DNA of 11,054 nt, taken from an uncultured Saprospiraceae bacterium. Lineage in GTDB: Bacteria > Bacteroidota > Bacteroidia > Chitinophagales > Saprospiraceae. Location: the NCBI GenBank assembly GCA_937959375.1, contig CALGLS010000327.1:1-11054 (forward strand), written 5' to 3'. Positions 1-6,804 of the stretch are shown piece by piece. The translations under genes and the position numbers were made by a program. Position 1 is the first letter of the stretch; each line of letters opens with the position of its first letter. The notes under the pieces are model-generated. The model searched no databases and was not told where the DNA came from. It saw only the letters and a program-made list of their open reading frames with translations.

Positions 1-80
1 TTGCTCAGTTGCTGATTTAGCATAAGCAAAAAAGGAAGGAAGAAAACCGAGAAGAAGAAAGATTTGCTTAGTTGTGGCAT
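1..80 (-). CDS. 5' end of an exported protein gene, truncated by the window edge
   Basis: Read on the minus strand, an ATG at 80-78 opens a frame that stays open to base 1. It begins MPQLSKSFFFSVFFLPFLLM, a charged N-terminus followed by a hydrophobic run, as in a signal peptide. A second frame, with a TTG at 90-88 as its only plausible start, also stays open to the edge. It contains KQIFLLLGFLPSFFAYA followed by KSATEQ, an even more classical signal peptide with an AYA cleavage site. Only one can be real, unless a frameshift lies here. A TATATTTG -7-like box at 138-131 sits suitably upstream for either start. The gene is downstream of, and co-directional with, the FGE-like lipoprotein gene. 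The family cannot be identified from about 26-30 residues; a sulfatase is a guess from context only. Confidence 0.4.
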   Translation of the reverse strand, partial: MPQLSKSFFFSVFFLPFLLMLNQQLS

Positions 81-480
81 TGTTGGTCAATTGTAAGGTT
101 TCCTAAAATACGAATTTCATCGTTTCATTACAAATATATGCCTGAAAGAACCTTGAGGAGGTACACAAATTGTCTGTATCGGTTTGATTCTGTTCTATTT
201 AGGGGTAAAGTTGTCGATTTATTGATTTACTTTGATTTTTCCCTTAAATATAGAGGAAAACAGGATAGGAAAAGATGCAGTATCTTATTGAGGGTCTCGT
301 TTAATCAACTTTTGGTATCAACAAACCTGATTTGCTTACTTTGAGTCAATTTTTAGTCAGGAAATCTGCTAGCTGTATTATCGTTCACTTACAAGGGAGC
401 GGTTAGCATAACTTAAAAGTATTACTTCACTGAAACCTCAAAATAGCTCATCAAAATGTATTGCTCAAAGCAAAATCAAA
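81..480. other. Intergenic region between two minus-strand genes
   Basis: About 400 bp separate the FGE-like gene from the left-edge gene. The only open frame of note is a plus-strand TTG-start frame at 72-344, whose translation is rich in Cys, Arg, Phe and Tyr and resembles no protein, so I do not call it. Just past the FGE stop codon there is a 5-bp hairpin, TTGCT/AGCAA (461-473), too weak to call a terminator. Apart from the -7-like box at 131-138, I see no RNA gene, repeat or convincing coding signal. Confidence 0.5.
131..138 (-). promoter_or_regulatory. Candidate Bacteroidota -7 box (TATATTTG)
   Basis: The minus strand reads TATATTTG, an exact match to the TAnnTTTG -7 element of Bacteroidota housekeeping promoters. 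Transcription would start near 124, leaving a 5' leader of roughly 35-45 nt before the left-edge gene. No TTG-type -33 element is seen at the usual spacing of about 19 nt; the nearest TTTG is about 27 nt upstream. The call rests on one short motif plus its position. Confidence 0.35.
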
Positions 481-1521
481 TTACTTAGCTGTTTTTACAC
501 AGCGAAATCCAGTATGATTCAGTCCTGTATCGGTACTACTTCCCATTCTACGTGAGTTACGATAACCAGAACAGTAGCCATCATTACAAAGAAAGGAACC
601 CCCTCTAATTACTTTTTCTTGTTGGAAGGGCATCATGGGATTATAGGCTTGAGTAGGGCCGGAAGTATTGGATGATGTGGCTTCCTTTTTATTGTAAAAT
701 TCTACGTCAAGCCAATCACTACACCATTCCCATACATTGCCGGGCATATCGTAGAGACCATAACCATTTGGAGGGAATGATTGGACAGGAGCGGTGGTGA
801 AGAAACCATCGTCTTCAGAATTTTGATAAGGAAATAGGCCTTGCCAGAAATTTGCTTTTGCTTTACCTTCATTTATGTTTTCGTTGCCCCATGGGTATAT
901 CGTGTTAGATTGTCCACCTCGGGCAGCCCATTCCCATTCTGCTTCTGTGGGGAGTCGTTTGCCCGCCCATTTAGCATAGGCATTTGCGTCTTCCCATGCG
1001 ATTTGTACGACGGGATGATTCATCTTGTTTTTGATATTACTTTGTGGCCCTTCCGGGTGTTGCCAGTTGGCACCTAATGTCCATTTCCACCAGCGGCTAG
1101 GATTGTCAAGTGGCACGGGTTGGGAAGTCGGGTGGAAGACGAGTGCACCGGGCATGAGTAAACTGTCAGGTGGTTTGAGGGTGTTAGCTGGAAGTTCTTT
1201 TTTTATTTGTTCCCAATCGATGGTGCGCTCAGCGACGGTTATGTAATTAGTAGCTTTTACAAACTCAGCGAATTGTGCGTTGGTGACTTCGGTGATGTCC
1301 ATCCAAAAAGTATTGACTTGGACTTTGTGTTTTGGAAATTCATTGGGGTCGGCTTGATCGTTGTCGCCTCCCATATTTAGTTGACCGGCAGGGATTAGAG
1401 ACATGCCGTTTTTGGTGGTGTTAGTAGGTGGTGTTTGGGTGCATGAAATAATAAATAGAAGAAGCGTAGTGGATGCAATGAAAGTTATTAGACGCATGAG
1501 GTTGTTTTTATTTTGCTTCAA
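481..1521 (-). CDS. Formylglycine-generating enzyme (FGE/SUMF1) family lipoprotein
   Basis: FGE oxidises the active-site cysteine of type I sulfatases to C-alpha-formylglycine. The protein has a signal peptide with lipobox IISC (lipidated Cys27), so it should be membrane-anchored outside the cytoplasm. The FGE fold follows from about residue 38 to 343. Visible motifs are GANWQHPEGP (150-159), HPVVQIAWEDANAYAKWAGK (169-188), RLPTEAEWEWAARGG (189-203) and GNVWEW (261-266). Near the C-terminus RGGSFLC..GYCSGYR carries Cys312 and Cys317, which align with the catalytic pair of human FGE (Cys336/Cys341). HTGFRC closes the domain. GldJ/GldK-type gliding lipoproteins share the fold but, as I recall, lack this pair. 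The longest frame starts at a TTG (1521); an ATG at 1497-1495 (residue 9) gives a shorter, normal lipoprotein signal and is probably the true start. No sulfatase is fully visible here. The fold assignment is strong; activity is inferred. Confidence 0.92.
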   Translation of the reverse strand: MKQNKNNLMRLITFIASTTLLLFIISCTQTPPTNTTKNGMSLIPAGQLNMGGDNDQADPNEFPKHKVQVNTFWMDITEVTNAQFAEFVKATNYITVAERTIDWEQIKKELPANTLKPPDSLLMPGALVFHPTSQPVPLDNPSRWWKWTLGANWQHPEGPQSNIKNKMNHPVVQIAWEDANAYAKWAGKRLPTEAEWEWAARGGQSNTIYPWGNENINEGKAKANFWQGLFPYQNSEDDGFFTTAPVQSFPPNGYGLYDMPGNVWEWCSDWLDVEFYNKKEATSSNTSGPTQAYNPMMPFQQEKVIRGGSFLCNDGYCSGYRNSRRMGSSTDTGLNHTGFRCVKTAK

Positions 1522-1906
1522 AGTAAATGAATTAAAAGCGATTAGACATAGTCTATGTACTTAATTTTTATGGTTTATTTTTTTACAACTTCCAAAAGTT
1601 AGGTCACCTTATTGTTGAAGAACTAAATGTTTTTTATGTGATGCCGGAAGAGCTATTTAATGAATGTGGTTTCGAGATTCATTTGGTAGCAGAAGAAAAA
1701 AGGCAGCGAGCACCAAAGTCCAGTATTTATCGGGAGGTTTGGAACTTGATTGCGAGATGGGATGATGCCTAACACTTCGGTTTGTAGATTTAGGAATCTG
1801 AATTTACTTAAACAACTTCATTCTCAAAATGAAGAAAAAACAAACGAAAAGCAATACATTGGGAATTGTAATGAATCTCTAAAAAGAAGATTGATCAAAC
1901 CAATAC
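1522..1906. other. Gene-poor spacer between divergent genes
   Basis: This 385-bp stretch separates the minus-strand FGE-like gene from the plus-strand GT-C-like gene and should hold both their promoters. No exact TAnnTTTG box is visible on either strand. Its centre (about 1602-1772) has a clear plus-strand coding signature without a proper start, listed separately. Downstream of that, a 17-codon ATG frame at 1829-1882 (MKKKQTKSN...) is Lys-rich and too short to call. The rest is AT-rich without obvious repeats or hairpins. Confidence 0.5.
1602..1772 (+). pseudogene. Short coding remnant or small unidentified ORF
   Basis: The plus frame ending at TAA 1770-1772 reads like real protein. Successive stretches are VEELNVFYVMPEELFNEC, GFEIHLVAEEKRQRAP and KSSIYREVWNLIARWDDA. 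The composition is balanced, with charged and amphipathic segments unlike the surrounding AT-rich noise. The frame is open back to 1536, but the part before about 1602 translates to low-complexity Phe/Tyr/Leu. The first ATG is at 1641, leaving only 43 residues and cutting into the protein-like stretch. This suggests the 3' end of a gene that has lost its 5' portion, or a small protein using a non-ATG start. I do not recognise the family. It lies between two divergent genes and has no visible partner. Confidence 0.4.
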
Positions 1907-3385
1907 ATGAAAATTGCCAAGTCTCAAATAACGCTTATCGTAATCCTTATTGGGACAGTATTGTTTTCTTATTGCTTCACGAAGGCAAACGTTTCATCAT
2001 TCACACACGACGAAAGTTTTACTTACCTTAATTATCCCCATGATAGTTTCATGGATATCATTTCATTCAGCAAGTTTTACACGAACAACCATATCCTGAA
2101 TAGCCTCTTTATGAAATACTCGGAGCAACTATTCGGAAACTCAGAGTTGGCGCTCAGGTTGCCCAATCTGATCTTGCTATTGGTCTACATGTGTTATGCT
2201 TTTCTTTTGTTCCGAACAAAAAATGCACTTTTAAGGATTGAAGTATTTTTATTGCTTTGCACAAATGTGTTATTGATGGACTTGTTTGGTTTGGCCCGTG
2301 GATATGGAATGTCTTTTGGTTTTATGCTAATGAGTTTGTATCATTTCATTGCGTATATTAAAAAGTCTAGAAAAAAAGATTTGACTCTTTTTCATTTCGC
2401 GGCCCTGTTGGCGTCATTGAGTAACTTTACCTTGGTGACCTTTTATGCGGCATTGTTGATGGTGTACAGTATTCATACTTTTATAAATACGCGATTTGTA
2501 TTGGGTGAAAGATTTCGGTTTGTACAAAAGCATAAAGTACATATCATTCCTCTGCTGTTAGTAGGGATCGTTCTTTACGAACCCATTAGAAGAGTGCTTA
2601 TGCAGGATACCTTAAACTTCGGTGGTAAAAAAGGATTTTATGCAGATACGATAGCTCACCTCGTTTCGACTACATTTCATAATGCTGCTATTCCTTCCTC
2701 TGTTTTGTTGATTGCCCAACTGTTGGTTACCATAATTGTGCTGACGCCCTTATGCTTAATGTTGAAAGATCTGCGGGAAAAGAGAAATGATTTTTTTACT
2801 AAACAGCTAGACTTAGTTATTTCAACTTTTTTATTGATATCTATTTCAATCATAATAGTCCTTCAGCATTTGCTACTTAAATCAGATTATCCCATTAGTC
2901 GATTCGCAGTATTCTTGTTCCCACTTTTTATCGTTCATGTAGGTTTCTTTTTTGATTACCTAATTGGATCAGGTTTCAAAAAGATAAGCTTAATGATCCT
3001 CACTTGTATTGCTCTAGCCTCTGCAATTAGTTTTTGGAACAACACGAACTTATCATCATCCGCAGAATGGGCTTATGATTCAGAAACTAAAAATATGATT
3101 CAAACCTTAGCGGACTATCGAGCAACGAATCCTGACCAATTTACAAAAATAAACTTAGGGGTTAACTGGCTTTTTGAACCTACCATAAACTTCTACAGAG
3201 AAACGCAGCAGTTGGATTGGTTGTCACCTGTTGACCGCAAAGGAATTAGTGAAGCGAATCAATACCTTTATATTTTTGAAAAAGAATTCAAAAAAATGGA
3301 CATGTCCAAATACGAAGTAATTAAAGTGTATCAGGATATCGGAACACTGTTGGTTAAAAATAAAATGACTAGCAACAAAGAATAA
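1907..3385 (+). CDS. GT-C-fold multispanning membrane protein, glycosyltransferase-like
   Basis: This is a hydrophobic inner-membrane protein of 492 residues with roughly ten predicted membrane segments (about 7-25, 85-103, 110-126, 133-151, 160-190, 212-226, 262-285, 302-322, 332-352, 358-376). A soluble C-terminal tail of about 110 residues follows. The first periplasmic loop has HDESFTYLNY with Asp35-Glu36, the position of the acidic catalytic motif in GT-C glycosyltransferases (ArnT/PMT-like, GT39/GT83-type). It is followed by NNHILN (60-65) and LALRLPNLI (81-89), both typical of these proteins. LARGYGMS (129-136) and YPISRFAVFLFPLF (328-341) match later conserved blocks. Such enzymes move sugars from polyprenyl-phosphate donors to lipid, glycan or protein at the outer face of the inner membrane. 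The ATG start sits directly before a hydrophobic segment. Acceptor and donor cannot be told. The gene appears monocistronic, with nearly 300 bp before susC. Confidence 0.72.
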   Translation: MKIAKSQITLIVILIGTVLFSYCFTKANVSSFTHDESFTYLNYPHDSFMDIISFSKFYTNNHILNSLFMKYSEQLFGNSELALRLPNLILLLVYMCYAFLLFRTKNALLRIEVFLLLCTNVLLMDLFGLARGYGMSFGFMLMSLYHFIAYIKKSRKKDLTLFHFAALLASLSNFTLVTFYAALLMVYSIHTFINTRFVLGERFRFVQKHKVHIIPLLLVGIVLYEPIRRVLMQDTLNFGGKKGFYADTIAHLVSTTFHNAAIPSSVLLIAQLLVTIIVLTPLCLMLKDLREKRNDFFTKQLDLVISTFLLISISIIIVLQHLLLKSDYPISRFAVFLFPLFIVHVGFFFDYLIGSGFKKISLMILTCIALASAISFWNNTNLSSSAEWAYDSETKNMIQTLADYRATNPDQFTKINLGVNWLFEPTINFYRETQQLDWLSPVDRKGISEANQYLYIFEKEFKKMDMSKYEVIKVYQDIGTLLVKNKMTSNKE

Positions 3386-3557
3386 ATGCTTTTAAAGCTT
3401 TATGAATAAAGCATATATAATAGTCGTTAAATCACCTACCTTATTCATATTCTCAATAATGTATTTTTTTGTTATTCAGTTTTTTTCTCTGAAGAATCAA
3501 ATAATTTCATAGAAAAAATCCTTTTTGCCGTTTCGCTATAAAACGACAATTAAGTCC

Positions 3558-3639
3558 GTTTAGTTAACTAAGGAGATATAAGATTTTGTACATTTGGAAA
3601 GCTGTACCGTTTTAATTATTAGGCTCTAATTAACTAAAC
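3558..3639. repeat. 10-bp inverted repeat flanking the putative susC promoter, with nested palindrome
   Basis: GTTTAGTTAA at 3558-3567 is the exact reverse complement of TTAACTAAAC at 3630-3639. The left arm overlaps a perfect 12-bp palindrome, TTAGTTAACTAA (3560-3571). Its second half, TTAACTAA, is thus present as a direct copy at 3630-3637 as well. The pair brackets the TACATTTG box at 3589-3596. Paired operator-like sites around a promoter suggest regulator binding, but the region is very AT-rich and some symmetry will arise by chance. No regulator gene is visible in the window. Confidence 0.4.
3589..3596 (+). promoter_or_regulatory. Candidate -7 box for the susCD operon (TACATTTG)
   Basis: TACATTTG fits the Bacteroidota TAnnTTTG -7 consensus exactly and lies 85 bp before the susC ATG, predicting a leader of about 75-80 nt. 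A TTTG-like -33 element is not found at about 19 nt upstream, so the promoter may be weak or activator-dependent. The flanking inverted repeats would fit activator dependence. Confidence 0.4.
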
Positions 3640-3681
3640 ATAGCTACTACTTTTATTTTATAATTTTCAAATTCAAAATTA

Positions 3682-6600
3682 ATGAGAACTACATTAGTTT
3701 TTATTTTTCTATTGCTTCATTTCCTTCAGGTGAAAAGCCAAATTGTAGTGACAGGGCAACTCACCAGCGCGGAAGATCAATTTCCTGTAATTGGAGCAAG
3801 TGTGTTTGAGGCGGATACCGAAAACGGTACCATTACTGATGCTGACGGAAAATACAGCATTACCGTTTCTGAAAATGCAATACTGAGATTTAGCTACCTT
3901 GGATACATAACTCAAGATATAAAGGTAGAAGGAAGAGCTAAAATAGATGTAGTACTAAGTGACAATGCCTACGAGCTAGAAGGAGTAGTGGTCACCGCTT
4001 ACGGAATTGAAAAAGACAAAAAAGCAACTGGTTTTTCCTTCTCCGAAATTGATGGTGGCGAACTGAATACCGCAAAAGATGTTTCAGTAGCTTCACAGTT
4101 GGTAGGCAAAGTGGCGGGTTTGGATATTACTAAACCTTCAAATGGCCCAACTAGCGCAACTCGTATTGTACTACGTGGCTTATCTGGATTTGGTGGTGGA
4201 GATTCACCGCTGATTGTCGTTGATGGTATTCCGATTAACAATACCAATCAAACAACAGCCGGACTTTATGGAGGAAGAGATTCAGGTGATGGTTTTAACT
4301 CACTCAATCCAGATGATATTGAATCCATTACGGTATTAAAAGGGCCTGCGGCATCTGCTTTGTATGGCTCTAGAGGAGGAAGTGGGGTGTTGATTGTTAC
4401 GACCAAAAAAGGAAAATCGCAAAAAAGAATCGGTGTAGAATATTCTACCAATTACACGGTTGAGGATGTTACTATTTTACCTAAGTTTCAACAAGAGTAC
4501 GGACAAGGTGCAAATGGTAAAAAACCAGAGAATCAACTGGAGTCATTCGAAAACTGGGAATCATGGGGAGGGCCACTAGATGGAAGTCCAATCACTATTT
4601 TTAACGGAGATTCAATTCCATATTCTTCTCCAGGGGAAGATGATATTCGATCTTATTATAAGCGCGGTAATACTTGGACCAATAACCTGTCTTTTAATGG
4701 TGGGAATAAAATTTTTAGTACCAGAGTTTCACTTTCTCAACTGTCTAATAATAGCATTGTTCCAGAAACTTCGTATGATCGTTATACCGCTAATCTAAAC
4801 TTAAAAGTTAATGTAACGAAGAAAATTAGTTTGGATGGAAAAATCAATTATGCGCATGAAAAAGCAGATAATAGAACAAACCTGACCGATAATCCAAGTA
4901 ATCCCGCTAAGTACTTTATTGTTGGACCAAATAATTTGCCTCATGCTGTTTTTGAACAAACAAGAGATGAAGATGGAGCGCCTATTTACTGGTCCGAAAA
5001 CCCGTTTACATTAAGTCCCTATTGGGGACCTAAGGAGGCGACCAATAATGATAAGAAAAACAGAATGATTGCTTACTTGAGCGCAAAGTGGGAAATAATT
5101 AATGGACTTTCCATTCAAGGGCGAGTAGCTACTGACCAAAGTGAACAACAATTTTTTAGCGCAGAAATTGACGGAACCCAATTCCGACCCGAGGGAATTA
5201 TGTATCTCGATACCATTGAATCGCAAGAGCGTAATTATGATGTAATTGTTAATTACAAAAAAGATTTTAGCCCTAAATTTGGGATTGATGTTAATGCAGG
5301 AACAACGCAAACGAATTTCTCTAATTCATCAAAAGGCGTTTTTGGAAGTGGATACATTGTTTCTCAATTGAGTGAGATTAGCAACATGACAAACGTATTC
5401 TTAAAAGCTCCCTTAACAAGAGCGTCTCGAATCAATGCGCTTTTTACAACTGCCACTTTTTCGTTTAATAATTACCTTTATCTAGATGCTTCTGTGCGAA
5501 AAGATTTTTTCTCCGTATTGACAAACCCTCGTGATGTATCGGGTTCTGAAAACGCCATCCTGTATGGTTCCGGTTCATTAAGTTTTGTACTTTCTGATGC
5601 GATCAAAGTGCCTTCTTGGTTAAGTTTTGCTAAACTAAGAGCTGGTTATGGTACCTCTGGTTCTATTGGTACAATTGGCCCATATCAACTGCTACCGAAT
5701 TATCTGGTTAGTGTCGATGAGCTCAAAGAATTACAAGATGGAACAGCACTGACATTTGGAAATATTGCGGGTGATACTTACGCGAATCCATTGCTAAAGC
5801 CTGCATTAACCACAGGGATTGAATTTGGAGCAGATTTGAAATTTGTTGATAGTCGATATGGGATTGAATTTACGGTGTATCGCCAACGTACCGATAACCA
5901 TATTTTTAATAGCCCACTGGCGAGTTCTACGGGTTATAATTCTTACATCCTTAATGCCGGTGAAATTGAAAACAAAGGAGTGGAATTGCTACTCCAAGCA
6001 GCAGTAATTCGCAAAAGAAACTTTGAATGGAATCTGACGCTTAACTTTTCAAAAAACGAGAATAGAATACTTAGTCTAAGTGAAGGTGTTGATCAATTAA
6101 ATCAAGGAATAGACAGAACCTTTTCTACAGAAATTGTAGCACAACTAGATGGGAGAGTTGGGGACATTTTAGGAAATGTTTACGACAGAAACCCGGCAGG
6201 CGAAATCATTCACGTAGATGGTTTGCCAAAGATTGCAGATGAAAAAGAAGTACTAGGAAACTTCAATCCCGATTGGTACGGTGGACTATCTTCCTCTTTT
6301 ACTTATAAAAATTGGGGCCTCTCTTTCCTCATTGATACGAAACAAGGTGGCGAAATTCTTTCTACTACAAGTAGTTTTGGTTACCTTTTTGGAAAACATG
6401 TCAATAGTCTAGAAGGTAGAGGAAGTGAAGACTTTATGATGATTGGAGCAGGAGTAGAAGCTGACGGAGTTTCTCCCAACATTACACCTGCGAGAGTTGA
6501 CGATTATTATGAACGCCTATCAATAGTCAGTGAAGAAAATGTTTACGATGCATCATACATCAAATTTCGACAATTAGCCTTGTCTTATTCTTTTGATAAA

Positions 6601-6804
6601 AAATTGTTAGAAAAATCTAAATTCATCAAATCACTTACGCTCTCTTTGGTAGGAAGAAACTTATTTTTTATTACCAATGGATTAGATGTGATTGGACTTG
6701 ATCCAGAATCCATTTATACTGCTTCAGGCAGTGATGTAGGAATCGAATATGCGGCACTACCGAGTACTCGATCTTACGGATTTAACCTAAATGCGAAATT
6801 TTAA
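3682..6804 (+). CDS. SusC/RagA-family TonB-dependent outer-membrane receptor
   Basis: This is the outer-membrane channel of a SusCD nutrient importer, energised by TonB-ExbBD. The order is signal peptide (about 1-19, cleaved before or after Q20), a carboxypeptidase-D-regulatory-like domain (about 22-95: TGQLTSAEDQFPVIGASVF ... TITDADGKYSI ... FSYLGY), a TonB-box region (ELEGVVVTAYG, 98-108), and a plug domain (about 112-245). The plug holds the SusC signature PLIVVDGIPINN (176-187) and NPDDIESITVLKGPAASALY (209-228), then GSRGGSGVLIVTTKKG. A 22-strand-type barrel follows, ending in Phe1040 as an outer-membrane C-terminal signal. Length (1040) is usual for the family and no frame damage is seen. 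The ATG at 3682 is the natural start, right before the signal peptide. The stop overlaps the longest susD reading frame, so the two are co-transcribed. Substrate is not readable from sequence; the nearby PNGase-like gene hints at glycoprotein-derived material. Confidence 0.96.
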   Translation: MRTTLVFIFLLLHFLQVKSQIVVTGQLTSAEDQFPVIGASVFEADTENGTITDADGKYSITVSENAILRFSYLGYITQDIKVEGRAKIDVVLSDNAYELEGVVVTAYGIEKDKKATGFSFSEIDGGELNTAKDVSVASQLVGKVAGLDITKPSNGPTSATRIVLRGLSGFGGGDSPLIVVDGIPINNTNQTTAGLYGGRDSGDGFNSLNPDDIESITVLKGPAASALYGSRGGSGVLIVTTKKGKSQKRIGVEYSTNYTVEDVTILPKFQQEYGQGANGKKPENQLESFENWESWGGPLDGSPITIFNGDSIPYSSPGEDDIRSYYKRGNTWTNNLSFNGGNKIFSTRVSLSQLSNNSIVPETSYDRYTANLNLKVNVTKKISLDGKINYAHEKADNRTNLTDNPSNPAKYFIVGPNNLPHAVFEQTRDEDGAPIYWSENPFTLSPYWGPKEATNNDKKNRMIAYLSAKWEIINGLSIQGRVATDQSEQQFFSAEIDGTQFRPEGIMYLDTIESQERNYDVIVNYKKDFSPKFGIDVNAGTTQTNFSNSSKGVFGSGYIVSQLSEISNMTNVFLKAPLTRASRINALFTTATFSFNNYLYLDASVRKDFFSVLTNPRDVSGSENAILYGSGSLSFVLSDAIKVPSWLSFAKLRAGYGTSGSIGTIGPYQLLPNYLVSVDELKELQDGTALTFGNIAGDTYANPLLKPALTTGIEFGADLKFVDSRYGIEFTVYRQRTDNHIFNSPLASSTGYNSYILNAGEIENKGVELLLQAAVIRKRNFEWNLTLNFSKNENRILSLSEGVDQLNQGIDRTFSTEIVAQLDGRVGDILGNVYDRNPAGEIIHVDGLPKIADEKEVLGNFNPDWYGGLSSSFTYKNWGLSFLIDTKQGGEILSTTSSFGYLFGKHVNSLEGRGSEDFMMIGAGVEADGVSPNITPARVDDYYERLSIVSEENVYDASYIKFRQLALSYSFDKKLLEKSKFIKSLTLSLVGRNLFFITNGLDVIGLDPESIYTASGSDVGIEYAALPSTRSYGFNLNAKF

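Larger units (their letters stand above)
3386..3681 (+). other. Intergenic leader upstream of susC
   Basis: This AT-rich spacer of 296 bp begins just after the GT-C gene stop codon. Its first bases contain competing small hairpins: ATGCTTT (3386-3392) can pair with AAAGCAT (3408-3414), and GCTTTAT (3397-3403) can pair with ATAAAGC (3406-3412). The two stems share a 3' arm, but no T-tract follows, so a terminator is doubtful. Further on lie a 5-bp TTCAG/CTGAA stem around a T-run near 3476-3494, a -7-like box, and inverted repeats listed separately. No open frame of interest was found. Confidence 0.5.

Noticed and set aside
72..344. A 90-codon plus-strand open frame with a TTG start
   Set aside because: Composition is unlike a protein (many Cys, Arg, Tyr, Phe), there is no start context, and it overlaps the 5' end and leader of the better supported minus-strand gene.
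481..1521. The FGE-fold lipoprotein as a gliding-motility protein (GldJ/GldK)
   Set aside because: It keeps the two FGE catalytic cysteines and canonical FGE motifs, and no gld neighbours are present.
1829..1882. A 17-codon ATG frame just upstream of the GT-C gene that could be a leader peptide
   Set aside because: It is Lys-rich and AT-driven, with no associated hairpins or codon runs to suggest attenuation.
1750..2031. A 93-codon plus-strand open frame overlapping the start of the GT-C gene
   Set aside because: It starts with a non-ATG codon in the tail of the 1602-1772 remnant and its second half is the out-of-frame shadow of the GT-C coding sequence.
3386..3414. Overlapping hairpins after the GT-C gene as an intrinsic terminator
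   Set aside because: The stems are only 7 bp, AT-rich, and no T-tract follows; noted in the spacer entry only.
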